From JARYGU01 sp033795365 (GTDB taxonomy: Bacteria > Pseudomonadota > Alphaproteobacteria > Rhizobiales > Rhizobiaceae), in assembly GCA_033795365.1 (NCBI GenBank), contig JARYGU010000007.1:62001-126000 (forward strand): a stretch of DNA of 64,000 nucleotides. Direction: 5' to 3'. Position 1 is the first letter of the stretch. Every line of letters starts with the position of its first letter. Positions 7,320 through 14,874 of the stretch are shown piece after piece. A program made the translations under genes and the position numbers. Under the pieces are notes generated by a model. That model was not told the origin of the DNA, ran no database searches, and worked only from the letters and a program-made list of their open reading frames with translations.

Positions 7320-8780
7320 TTATTGCGTCGGCGTCTTGGCGGCGACGACCGGCTTGCTGACAGGCACCGGCGCGCCGATCTCGGCACCGCCGCCGATCGC
7401 CACGTTGAGGGCTACGTAGTCGCGGGCGAGCTGGCGGATGGCCGACGCGAGAGAGAGGCGGCCGGTCGCGACGTTGCGTTCGGCATCGAGCACATCGAGT
7501 ACCGTGCTTGCGCCGCCACGATAGCTTTCGCGGGCGAGCGACAATGCCTGCTCGTAGGACTGGACGACGTTGCGCAAGGCGGCAACCGTCTGCGCGTCGC
7601 GGCGAAGTGCCGTCTGCGCATTCTCGACTTCTTCTACGGCGTTCAGCACCGTCTGCTTCCAGGCGATATATTGCTGGGCTGCGCCCGATTTCGCGATGTC
7701 GACCTGAGCGCGCAACGCTCCGCCGTTGAAGATCGGCATGACGATGCTCGGGCCGAACGACCAGCTCGTCAGGTTGCCGGTCGCCGCAGACGTGAAGATG
7801 CGGTCGGCACCGATCGAACCGGCGAGCGAAATGCTCGGGTAGAGCTGGGCCTCGGCGACGCCGATCTGTGCGGTCGCTGCGGCGAGCCGGCGCTCGGCGG
7901 CACGGATATCGGGGCGATTGCGGATAAGGTCGGCCGGAATGCCGGTCTTCGTCTGGTAGCGGGGCATGGGCTGGGCGGCGCCCTTGATCAGACTGCTGGT
8001 GACGCTTGCAGCCGGCACGCCGAGCAGCGTGGCGACGCGGTTGGCAGACTGATAGAAGCCGGTTTCCAGTCCCGGCATTTCGGAGAGCGTCTGGTTCACC
8101 AAACCTTCGGCCTGGACAACGTCGAGGCTGGAGGCGGCACCGGCCTCACGGATATCGTTGGTGAGCTTCAGCGTTTCCCGGCGGGACGCGATGTTGCGGC
8201 GGCTCTGTGCCAGCGCTTCCTGGTAGTAGCGTGCGTCGATATAGGCCGAGGTCAGCTCGCTGAGATAGGCGAGGCGCGCAACGCTCACATCGTTATAGGC
8301 GGCGTCGAGCGACGCTTCCGCCGATTCCCGGGCGCGGCGATACTGGCCGAAGAAATCCAGAAGCCAGGATGCGTCGCCATTGGAGCTCAGTTGCTTGGTC
8401 GAAGAGGAGCTCGCCCCGGTCAGGTTCGTCCTGGCCAGATAGGAACCGTCTTCCCCGCTTGCAGTCGCCGCGCCGCCGATCGACACGTTCGGCAATCCGC
8501 CGGATGCGGCAAGCGTGACGTTCGCGCGTGCCTCGGCGATGCGCTCGAGAGCTGCCAGCACGTCGAGGTTCTCGCCCATCCCTTCTTGGACCAGCGAATT
8601 CAGCCGCTTGTCGCGAAAGGATTCCCACCAGGGATTGAGTGTGACGCTCTCAGAGGATCTGGAGCCGCTTTCGGAAAATTTGCCGGGGAGTTTCGCTTCG
8701 GGTGACTGATAGTCAGGGCCGGCGACGCAGCCGGAAAGGAGAATCAGCGTCAGCGGCAAGAGTGTCTTAACAATTTTCAT
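7320..8780 (-). CDS. NodT-type outer-membrane efflux lipoprotein (TolC family)
   Basis: A 486-aa outer-membrane channel of an RND-type tripartite pump. Lipoprotein signal MKIVKTLLPLTLILLSGC with acylated Cys18, then two OEP repeats forming the coiled-coil/beta-barrel (about 60-250 and 265-455); family motifs RNRPDIRAAERRLAAATA and QLYPSISLAGSIG. The ATG at 8780 is preferred because AAGGA is spaced properly, and the ATG at 8786 overlaps it. No inner-membrane pump is adjacent; either RND system at 14.9-20.1 or 29.3-34.0 kb could use it. It has its own terminator. Confidence 0.92.
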   Translation of the reverse strand: MKIVKTLLPLTLILLSGCVAGPDYQSPEAKLPGKFSESGSRSSESVTLNPWWESFRDKRLNSLVQEGMGENLDVLAALERIAEARANVTLAASGGLPNVSIGGAATASGEDGSYLARTNLTGASSSSTKQLSSNGDASWLLDFFGQYRRARESAEASLDAAYNDVSVARLAYLSELTSAYIDARYYQEALAQSRRNIASRRETLKLTNDIREAGAASSLDVVQAEGLVNQTLSEMPGLETGFYQSANRVATLLGVPAASVTSSLIKGAAQPMPRYQTKTGIPADLIRNRPDIRAAERRLAAATAQIGVAEAQLYPSISLAGSIGADRIFTSAATGNLTSWSFGPSIVMPIFNGGALRAQVDIAKSGAAQQYIAWKQTVLNAVEEVENAQTALRRDAQTVAALRNVVQSYEQALSLARESYRGGASTVLDVLDAERNVATGRLSLASAIRQLARDYVALNVAIGGGAEIGAPVPVSKPVVAAKTPTQ

Positions 8781-9567
8781 GTTCATTCCTTGGCGGGCCG
8801 TCCGGCTCCCGATGATAAATCGATTCAGTCTCTCTTTACGTTTGTTTCGCGCGAATATCGAGCGAACAATGACAAAGAATGACGTCGATGAGGAACAATT
8901 CCCCCTCAACCGTCGCCTTTGCGCAACGCCAGGAATGCCTTCGTATCTGTGTCGACAGGTGCCTGCATGCGCTCGCGGTCGCTAACCACAAGCCATTCAG
9001 CAATCCGGTCGGCGACGACCCCGGCATGTTCCTGCCCCTCACGGCGCGCATCACAATACGGATTGTAGGGCCATCGGCAAGTCTGATTTATTTGCCATAA
9101 TTCCTGCCGCCCGAAGACGCATCTTTCTTTCGCAACCGGTGTTCGCGACGCACCCGGGCGACGATGCCGGCACGGCCACGGCGGAGCCTTATTTGCCTGT
9201 CATATTCCTGCACAACGAAGGAGTTATATTCGGGCTACGGAAAACATGGGAAGGCGCCGGGAATCGGATTTCCCGACTTTTTGGGAAATGCATCAGATTT
9301 TCTGAATCATGCTGCAGGTGCGAACGATTTTTTCCTGGAAGGTTCTCTCGGCGCAATTGGTGGTAAAATTTTCCAATAAGGAGGGTTTTCCATTGACAAA
9401 ACTTCCCAGCCAACCTATCTGGTTGGAGCTTGCATGAGGACCGCATGCATTTAAGTTTTCCGGTTCGATTCGGTCGCAGCCAGCAGAGGCGGCGGCCCCA
9501 GCCAGAGGAGAGTGTCGTGTACGAGATCAACTGCATTGCCTCGACTTGTGGCGGGCTCTCCTGTCGT
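8781..9567. other. Intergenic stretch without a convincing gene
   Basis: About 790 bp, visibly more AT-rich than its surroundings. Short open frames exist on both strands but none has a ribosome site plus protein-like composition. A hairpin CGGGAA-N6-TTCCCG at 9258-9275 followed by TTTTT (9278-9282) looks like an intrinsic terminator without a gene before it, and AGCCAACC-N5-GGTTGG is at about 9408-9426. These could belong to a small RNA; nothing firmer is visible. Confidence 0.4.
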
Positions 9568-9592
9568 GGAACGATTTTGGGGAAACGACGTT
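9568..9592 (+). promoter_or_regulatory. Perfect EcfG/RpoE2-type promoter of the 72-aa gene
   Basis: GGAAC (9568-9572), 16-nt spacer, CGTT (9589-9592): an exact consensus match. The transcript would start near 9599, giving an 84-nt leader before the 72-aa gene. Confidence 0.7.
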
Positions 9593-9682
9593 CGGCACTC
9601 GGCCGAATGTGAACTGACTTCCCTCATTCGATTGAAGCGCAAAAATGGAATTGGCTGCGTCAAAAGCGCGGCAGGAGTTGTT

Positions 9683-9901
9683 ATGCAAAAGCAGGTTATA
9701 GAGATCGGCGGAGAGGCCGTGGGCGTCCTGGTTCCGGACGAGGATCGGCTGAAGTTCGTCGCGGTCAAGTATCATGTGTGGGATCTGGATTCGCAGCGGT
9801 TCGATTCGGCCGACGAGGTTCGCGCGGCCATCCGCAAGCTGATGAAGGATCCGGGTACCGCCTCGCCGGCGGTCATGCAGCGTGGCGTTGCCGCCGCCTG
9901 A
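9683..9901 (+). CDS. Small conserved protein of unknown function (72 aa), probable stress gene
   Basis: A 72-aa acidic protein (IEIGGEAVGVLVPDEDRLKF, KYHVWDLDSQRFDSADEVRAAIRKLM). The N-terminal half reads like a short beta-hairpin and the C-terminal half like a helix; I recognise the pattern from other rhizobia but no named domain. ATG 9683 is preceded by GCAGGAGTTGTT. It stands alone between an exact EcfG promoter and an intrinsic terminator, a monocistronic stress-regulated unit of about 380 nt. Confidence 0.72.
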   Translation: MQKQVIEIGGEAVGVLVPDEDRLKFVAVKYHVWDLDSQRFDSADEVRAAIRKLMKDPGTASPAVMQRGVAAA

Positions 9902-9950
9902 TTTCCGGCGGCCGGCGTCGGAGAGTATTGAAAATTTGAACAGGTCATAG

Positions 9951-9984
9951 CCCCGAAAGCCATTCCGGCTTTTCGGGGTTTTGC
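9951..9984 (+). terminator. Intrinsic terminator of the 72-aa gene
   Basis: Stem CCCCGAAAGCC (9951-9961) pairs with GGCTTTTCGGGG (9967-9978), with one mismatch, followed by TTTTGCTTT. It closes the short unit that starts at 9599. Confidence 0.75.
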
Positions 9985-10056
9985 TTTATGATGGCGCGCA
10001 TGGCGGTCTTCGTTGCCGCCCACTTCCCAACTTACTTTATTCACATGGATTTACCG

Positions 10057-10914
10057 ATGACGCATCCTGCCTTCTCCCCCTCGAATGTCGCCGTCGTCAC
10101 GGGCGGTGCCTCCGGCATCGGGCTTGCGGCGGCCAAACATTTCACAGCGGCCGGCATGAAGGTGATGATCGCGGATGTGGAGGAGGATCGGCTCGAACAG
10201 GCCGCTGCCGCGGTTGCGGCGCTTGCGCCAGGCGGTGCGGAGGATGTCCTCGCGTTTCCGGCGGATGTCGGAAGCCTGACCTCGGTTGAGGCGCTGGAAC
10301 GTGCGGCCGTCGCGCGCTTCGGAAAGGTGCATGTGCTGATGAACAATGCGGGCGTCCAGCCCGGCAGCGCGATTTTCGGCCCGATAGAAAATTGGGAGAA
10401 GGTTCTCTCCGTCAATCTCGGCGGGGTGATCCACGGTTCGCGCGCCTTCGTCCCCGGAATGGTCGCTCATGGCGAGCCAGGCGTCATCATCAACACCGGT
10501 TCGAAGCAGGGCATCACCACGCCGCCCGGCGACCCCGCCTACAATGTCTCGAAGGCCGGCGTGAAGGTTTTCACGGAGGCCCTGCAGCATGAATTGCGCA
10601 ACCGCGAGGACTGCAACGTCACCGCTCATCTCCTCATTCCGGGATTCGTTTTCACGGGTCTGACGGCAGGCGGCCGCACGGAAAAGCCGAGTGGGGCCTG
10701 GACGCCGGAGCAGACGGTCGAATTCATGGTGGAAAGCCTGGAGCGTGGCGATTTCTACATCCTGTGCCCCGACAACGAGGTCGATCGCGCCACTGACGAG
10801 CGCCGCATCCTCTGGGCCACGGGCGACGTCGTCGAGAGCCGCCCGCCGCTGTCGCGCTGGCATCCTGATTTCGGCGAGGCGTTCAGGGCCTTTCTCGCTG
10901 CCGGGCGCTCATAG
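10057..10914 (+). CDS. Short-chain dehydrogenase/reductase (SDR)
   Basis: A 285-aa Rossmann-fold oxidoreductase. Cofactor motif VVTGGASGIGLAAAK (about 10-24), NNAGV (about 97-101), catalytic Ser in NTGSKQG, and YNVSK as the YxxxK active site (about 170-174). Acidic residues after the second strand (IADVEEDRLEQ) favour NAD(H). Longer than classical SDRs through a C-terminal tail ending near DFGEAFRAFLAAGRS. In-frame ATG 10045 is an equally possible start; the ATG at 9988 overlaps the terminator region and is not used. The mhq-like genes downstream hint at aromatic or quinone substrates. Confidence 0.88.
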   Translation: MTHPAFSPSNVAVVTGGASGIGLAAAKHFTAAGMKVMIADVEEDRLEQAAAAVAALAPGGAEDVLAFPADVGSLTSVEALERAAVARFGKVHVLMNNAGVQPGSAIFGPIENWEKVLSVNLGGVIHGSRAFVPGMVAHGEPGVIINTGSKQGITTPPGDPAYNVSKAGVKVFTEALQHELRNREDCNVTAHLLIPGFVFTGLTAGGRTEKPSGAWTPEQTVEFMVESLERGDFYILCPDNEVDRATDERRILWATGDVVESRPPLSRWHPDFGEAFRAFLAAGRS

Positions 10915-10923
10915 GCGGCGCGT

Positions 10924-10942
10924 TGTCTGCCAGCGGTAGACA
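10924..10942. promoter_or_regulatory. Hairpin/operator candidate upstream of the dioxygenase-esterase fusion
   Basis: TGTCTGCC (10924-10931) and GGTAGACA (10935-10942) pair with one G:T around a 3-nt loop. No T-run follows, so an operator or weak attenuator is more likely than a terminator. Low certainty. Confidence 0.3.
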
Positions 10943-11030
10943 GTGCATTCACCGGTGCGGGACTGGCGCAGGCGGCGAAATGCTGGTTGGTTGTCCGGGC
11001 GCATGAGGTCATGCGCAGCGGAGACGAAAG

Positions 11031-12587
11031 ATGACCAGCGGTATCCATCATATAACGGCGATCACCCGCAAAGTGCAGGCGAACGTCGATTTCTACGCCG
11101 GCTTCCTCGGCCTGCGACTCGTCAAGCGGACGGCGGGATTCGAGGATGCGGACCAGCTTCACCTCCTTTACGGCGACGCCGTCGGTTCGCCCGGCTCGCT
11201 CGTCACGTTCCTCGATTGGGAAGACGGCGCTCCGGGACGCGTCGGATTGGGTCAACCGTCCGAAATCGCTTTCGCCATCGCTCCGGAGGCAACCGGCTTC
11301 TGGCTGATGCGCGCGCTTTCCTTCAATATACCCACGACGGGACCGGCGCAGGAATTCGGCGAGCCGGTCCTCCGCCTGAAGGATCCGGACGGAATCATTG
11401 TGAAACTCGTGGGGCAGGCGGGCGTCCAGGCGACGGCACCCTGGGAGGCGTCCGGCATCGAGGCGGGCAATGCAATCCGGCGCATCCGCGGCGCCACGAT
11501 CCTGAGCGGCGAGCCGCGCGGGACTGCGGATTTCATAGAGACCTATTTCGAGTTCCGTCCCGTCGCCGCATCGAACGGCATCCTGCGTCTTGCGGGTACT
11601 GCCGGCGACGTCATCGATATCCGTGATGCTTCGGGGTTCTGGACCTCGGCTCCCGGAACCGGCACGATCGACCATATCGCGCTGCGCGCGCCGGATCGCG
11701 AGAGTGTCGCCGCCGTCGAAGCCCGGCTGGCCGAAGAACATAGTGAAGCAACGAACGCACATGACCGGAAATACTTCTATTCGCTTTATGTGCGCGAGCC
11801 GGGCGGGGTTCTTCTGGAACTGGCGTCCGACGGTCCGGGCATGCTCATCGATGAGACGGCAGACGCTCTCGGAAGCACGTTGTTCATTCCAGAGCACTTC
11901 ACCATTAATCCGCAGGACGCGCGCTCGAGGCTTCCTCAATTCGCCATGCCGGGAGAAGAAAGAATGACCGAACGCGACCTGCCTTTCATTCACCGCGTCC
12001 ATCGGCCGGAAAGGCCGGACGGGACCGCCCTTGTCCTCATGCACGGAACCGGAGGCAACGAGACGAGCCTGCTGCCGCTCGGCAGCAGGCTCGCGCCGAA
12101 CGCCACGCTTATCAGCCTGCGCGGCCGCAGCACGGACGAGGGATATCCCCGTTTCTTCCGGCGCCTGACTGCCGTCAAGTTCGACCAGAAGGACATCATT
12201 GGCGAGGCGGCAGCTCTTGCCGCCTTCATCGAAGGCGCGACCTTCGCTTACGGCCTTGACCCCGCAAGGACCGTGTTCCTCGGCTATTCGAACGGCGCCA
12301 ACATGCTGGGTGCTGCCATGCTGCTGCACCCCGGCGTCATCCGGAACGCTGTGCTTCTGAGAGGCATGAACGTGCTGGAAAAGGTGCCGCCGGCTGCGCT
12401 TTCCGGAACGAGCGTGCTGATGATTACGGGCGAGACCGACCCTTACGGTCCTTATGCCGTCGAACTGGAAAACCTGCTTTATACGGCAGGTGCCGCCGTG
12501 GAAAACCGGTTGCTGCCGGCCGGCCATGAAATCGGTGCAGGCGATCTTGATCTGGCCGGCGAGTTCCTGACCCGCATATGGAAATGA
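11031..12587 (+). CDS. Fused ring-cleaving dioxygenase (MhqO-like VOC) and MhqD-type esterase
   Basis: A 518-aa two-part protein. Residues 1-310 form a double vicinal-oxygen-chelate domain like the hydroquinone dioxygenase MhqO: GIHHITAI (His7), TIDHIALRAP (His215) and LLELASDGPG (Glu263) are the probable metal ligands. Residues 318-518 form an alpha/beta hydrolase of the phospholipase/carboxylesterase type: MHGTGGNE, nucleophile GYSNG (Ser420), Asp470 in GETDPYG and His499 in AGHEIG. In Bacillus MhqO and MhqD are separate proteins of one quinone-stress regulon. At the junction lies an in-frame ATG (11964, residue 312) preceded by GGGAGAAGAAAGA, so the esterase might also be made alone. Confidence 0.9.
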   Translation: MTSGIHHITAITRKVQANVDFYAGFLGLRLVKRTAGFEDADQLHLLYGDAVGSPGSLVTFLDWEDGAPGRVGLGQPSEIAFAIAPEATGFWLMRALSFNIPTTGPAQEFGEPVLRLKDPDGIIVKLVGQAGVQATAPWEASGIEAGNAIRRIRGATILSGEPRGTADFIETYFEFRPVAASNGILRLAGTAGDVIDIRDASGFWTSAPGTGTIDHIALRAPDRESVAAVEARLAEEHSEATNAHDRKYFYSLYVREPGGVLLELASDGPGMLIDETADALGSTLFIPEHFTINPQDARSRLPQFAMPGEERMTERDLPFIHRVHRPERPDGTALVLMHGTGGNETSLLPLGSRLAPNATLISLRGRSTDEGYPRFFRRLTAVKFDQKDIIGEAAALAAFIEGATFAYGLDPARTVFLGYSNGANMLGAAMLLHPGVIRNAVLLRGMNVLEKVPPAALSGTSVLMITGETDPYGPYAVELENLLYTAGAAVENRLLPAGHEIGAGDLDLAGEFLTRIWK

Positions 12588-12590
12588 CTC

Positions 12591-12642
12591 CCGCCCAAGC
12601 GCGGGCGGATACACGTTTTTTCCGGCCCCGTGGCGGGGCCGG
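12591..12642. terminator. Hairpins between convergent genes, possible terminator
   Basis: CCGCCC-N6-GGGCGG (12591-12608) is followed after 7 nt by TTTTTT. A second stem CCGGCCCCG-N3-CGGGGCCGG (12622-12642) lies just beyond. The order T-run then stem is unusual, so termination on either strand is only probable. Confidence 0.4.
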
Positions 12643-12650
12643 GAATGATC

Positions 12651-13208
12651 CTACTCCCTCTGTTCGGCGACGAATGCCGCAAAGCCTTCGACGAAGGCGC
12701 GGAGTTTCTTTTCGATCGCCTCATCCGCGAGTTTTCCGTTCTCGAATGTCGAACCTGCCTTCGAAACCATGAGTTTCGCGCCGAACCAGGGCCGCGTGCC
12801 GAGGGTGCGCATCACCGGAAGCCAGGCTTCCTGCGACAGGACCGTGCCGAAATTACCGGGCGAGGCGCCGGTGATCGCGAAGGGCTTGCCGCCGAAGACG
12901 CGTGAGATGTCGCCAGGCGGACGGGTTATCCAGTCGATGGCGTTCTTGAAGACGCCGGGCATCGAGTTGTTGTATTCCGGCGTGAAGAGCATCACCCCGT
13001 CGGCGCCGGCAATCAGCTCCTTCAGCCGCTCAGCGGCTTCCGGCACGCCCGCGGCCGCCTCGAGATCGCCGTCGTACAAGGGAATGCCGCGGATGGAGCC
13101 CTCCACGATTTCCACTCCTTCCGGCGCCGCCTCGATCGCGGCGCGCATCAGGGCGGTGTTATAGGATTCCTTCCTCAGGCTTCCCGATATCGCAACAAGT
13201 CTGGTCAT
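12651..13208 (-). CDS. NADPH-dependent FMN reductase family protein (quinone/chromate/azo reductase type)
   Basis: A 185-aa flavodoxin-fold reductase. FMN-phosphate loop GSLRKESYN at residues 9-17; FTPEYNNSMPGVFKNAIDW (about 77-95) is the hallmark of the NADPH:FMN/chromate reductase family. Soluble, usually a dimer or tetramer; likely two-electron reduction of quinones to hydroquinones, which the neighbouring ring-cleaving dioxygenases could then open. GGAGAGCGGTC precedes the ATG. Convergent with the fusion gene and downstream of, but terminated separately from, the dioxygenase at 13297. Confidence 0.9.
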   Translation of the reverse strand: MTRLVAISGSLRKESYNTALMRAAIEAAPEGVEIVEGSIRGIPLYDGDLEAAAGVPEAAERLKELIAGADGVMLFTPEYNNSMPGVFKNAIDWITRPPGDISRVFGGKPFAITGASPGNFGTVLSQEAWLPVMRTLGTRPWFGAKLMVSKAGSTFENGKLADEAIEKKLRAFVEGFAAFVAEQRE

Positions 13209-13243
13209 GACCGCTCTCCGGTGTTCTGGAAGCCTATGAAACG

Positions 13244-13278
13244 AAAACCCCGGCAGGAAATCAATGTTCCTGCCGGGG
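13244..13278 (-). terminator. Intrinsic terminator of the MhqO-like gene
   Basis: A perfect 12-bp stem CCCCGGCAGGAA (13248-13259) / TTCCTGCCGGGG (13267-13278). On the minus strand it is followed by TTTTCG. It separates the dioxygenase from the FMN reductase transcription unit. Confidence 0.8.
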
Positions 13279-13296
13279 CCGGAGGTATCGCCTTAG

Positions 13297-14250
13297 TTAG
13301 GCGAGCGGCTTCAGCCTTGCTTCGATCTGCGCGCGCCTCGGCTCCAGGAAGGGCGGGAGCGACAGGCTTTCGCCGAGCGTTTCAAGCGGCTCGTCGACGG
13401 CGAAGCCGGGTCCGTCGGTCGCGATCTCGAAGAGGATGCCGTTCGGCTCGCGGAAATAGAGCGAGCGGAAATAATAGCGTTCCACTTCGCCGCTTGACGG
13501 CAGGCGAAAGCCGTGAAGCCGCTCCGTCCAGGCGCGAAGCGCCTCGGCGTCCGGCGCCCGGAACGCGACGTGATGGACGGCACCCGCTCCCTGGTGGGCG
13601 ATGGGCAGATCCGGCTCGACGGCGACATGCAGTTCCGCGGCCGCGCCGCCTTCTCCCATGGAGAAGACATGGACCTCGCCGGTTCCGTCGGGGGCAGGGT
13701 AGGAGGAGGTCCTCGTCATGTTCATGACATGCACGAGTACTGTTTCCGTATTGCGGATATCCGGCACGCTGATCGTAATCGGACCCAGGCCGCGGATTTG
13801 GTGCTCGGCGGGAACCGGGCTTTTCTGCCAGGGATTGGAGGGTGCGCCGCCGCCGTCCACCACGAGGCGGAAGCGCTGCCCTTCCCCATCTTCGAAGTCG
13901 AGCGACTGCCGCCCGCCGATCTCGCGGATATCGCCGGCTTTCACCTTGTGTTCGGCGAAGCGTTTCTTCCACCATTCCAGTGTTTCGGCGCTGCCTACGC
14001 GAAGTCCGGTGCGAGAAATGCTGTGTGTACCGCGCCGTTCATGGGCGACCGGCCAGTCGAAGAAGGTGAGATCGGTGCCGGGGGAGGCGAGCCCATCGGC
14101 ATAGAAGAGGTGATAGGCGCTGGTATCGTCCTGGTTGACGGTTTTCTTGACCAGCCGCAGTCCGAGCACCTGGGTGTAGAATCGCAGGTTCTCCTGGGCA
14201 TTGGCGGTGATGGCCGTCAGGTGATGAATACCTGTCAGTTGCATGGTCAT
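13297..14250 (-). CDS. mhqO: Ring-cleaving dioxygenase, MhqO/PcpA-like (VOC superfamily)
   Basis: A 317-aa double-VOC protein probably opening hydroquinone-type rings with Fe(II). It starts with LTGIHHLTAITANAQENLRF (first His ligand about residue 10); GAVHHVAFRAP (about 223-233) and GILFEIATDGPGF (about 274-286) carry the other ligands. About the length and pattern of Bacillus MhqO and a paralogue of the N-terminal half of the fusion at 11031. Start ATG 14250 has AGGAG seven nt upstream. An upstream inverted repeat (14328-14344) may be its operator. Confidence 0.88.
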   Translation of the reverse strand: MTMQLTGIHHLTAITANAQENLRFYTQVLGLRLVKKTVNQDDTSAYHLFYADGLASPGTDLTFFDWPVAHERRGTHSISRTGLRVGSAETLEWWKKRFAEHKVKAGDIREIGGRQSLDFEDGEGQRFRLVVDGGGAPSNPWQKSPVPAEHQIRGLGPITISVPDIRNTETVLVHVMNMTRTSSYPAPDGTGEVHVFSMGEGGAAAELHVAVEPDLPIAHQGAGAVHHVAFRAPDAEALRAWTERLHGFRLPSSGEVERYYFRSLYFREPNGILFEIATDGPGFAVDEPLETLGESLSLPPFLEPRRAQIEARLKPLA

Positions 14251-14327
14251 GTCGAAACTCCTGACTGGAATAGCTTGTGTTGACGGGAATATCGCTGCGA
14301 CCGGCCTATGATTAAAGGTTAACGATA

Positions 14328-14344
14328 GAGAACGCTCAGTTCTC
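14328..14344. promoter_or_regulatory. Inverted repeat upstream of the MhqO-like gene
   Basis: GAGAAC-N5-GTTCTC, a perfect 6-5-6 repeat about 80 bp before the start at 14250, with a further related GGTGAACG at 14349-14356. Its size suits a MarR/TetR-type dimer. No such regulator is encoded next to it. Confidence 0.4.
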
Positions 14345-14356
14345 AATTGGTGAACG

Positions 14357-14595
14357 ATCTCGCAAAGGTGCCGTTTGTCGTTCGGTTTGCATTTACAATG
14401 AAAACGCGCGGGAAAGGTTCGATTCTGCCGGTCTTATAGCCTGCTGCACCGCACAAATTTTGTTCTCTGCGCAATAAAGGAGCAGATCATCCTCGATTGC
14501 TCGCATCGCGTTTCTTGCCGTGCGAATCAGGGTCGTTGAATCTTCTGTGAAATTTCCGTTCGGATCGAGTTGGCACGCTTCGTGCTTCCGTTACG
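14357..14595. other. Intergenic stretch without a convincing gene
   Basis: About 240 bp, moderately AT-rich, with no protein-like frame. Together with the flanking operator and the doubtful 48-aa gene it makes a 620-bp region between the divergent dioxygenase and RND adaptor genes. Confidence 0.4.
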
Positions 14596-14742
14596 TCAGG
14601 TCCAGAGGGGGCCGAAAACAGAAGCGACCACGAAGATCGCTCCGGTATAGCCGCCGTCGGCATTGCGCGGGCCCTTGAAGAGGCCCCGGTCCCGACGGCG
14701 GCTAATCTGTTTTCGCCGCCGGCCATCTCCAGCATTGCTCAT
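14596..14742 (-). CDS. Possible 48-aa small membrane protein
   Basis: A short frame with an arginine-rich start (RRRKQISRRRDRGLFKGPRN) followed by one hydrophobic segment GYTGAIFVVASVFGPLW at the C-terminus. The basic-then-hydrophobic layout is typical of a small inner-membrane protein. There is no clear ribosome site and no family I can name, so the call rests on composition alone. Confidence 0.35.
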   Translation of the reverse strand: MSNAGDGRRRKQISRRRDRGLFKGPRNADGGYTGAIFVVASVFGPLWT

Positions 14743-14874
14743 GGATTTTTTAGCGTCGCATCGTGCTCGTAAAACGGTATGCTGCTGCAGGATCATGCTT
14801 GTAACTGTTGTTTGGTTAATATAATGAGGAACCATATAAAATGGTTTTCATTTAATTGGGAGAGAAACGCGGCG

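Noticed and set aside
9988..10056. ATG 9988 as start of the short-chain dehydrogenase
   Set aside because: It would add 23 residues unlike the family and begins right at the terminator of the previous gene; starts at 10045 or 10057 give the usual N-terminus.
10755..12614. 619-codon minus-strand frame opposite the dioxygenase-esterase fusion
   Set aside because: Shadow frame: no ribosome site, no recognisable motif, and the opposite strand has a complete two-domain enzyme with all catalytic residues.
12622..12642. 9-bp GC stem taken alone as an intrinsic terminator
   Set aside because: The T-tract lies before the stem on the plus strand and appears as A-tract after it on the minus strand, so it does not fit an intrinsic terminator by itself.
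14828..14852. GGAAC-N16-CATT upstream of the first RND adaptor as another EcfG promoter
   Set aside because: The -10 element lacks the conserved G of GTT, so it matches only the loosest form of the consensus; kept out of the regulon list.
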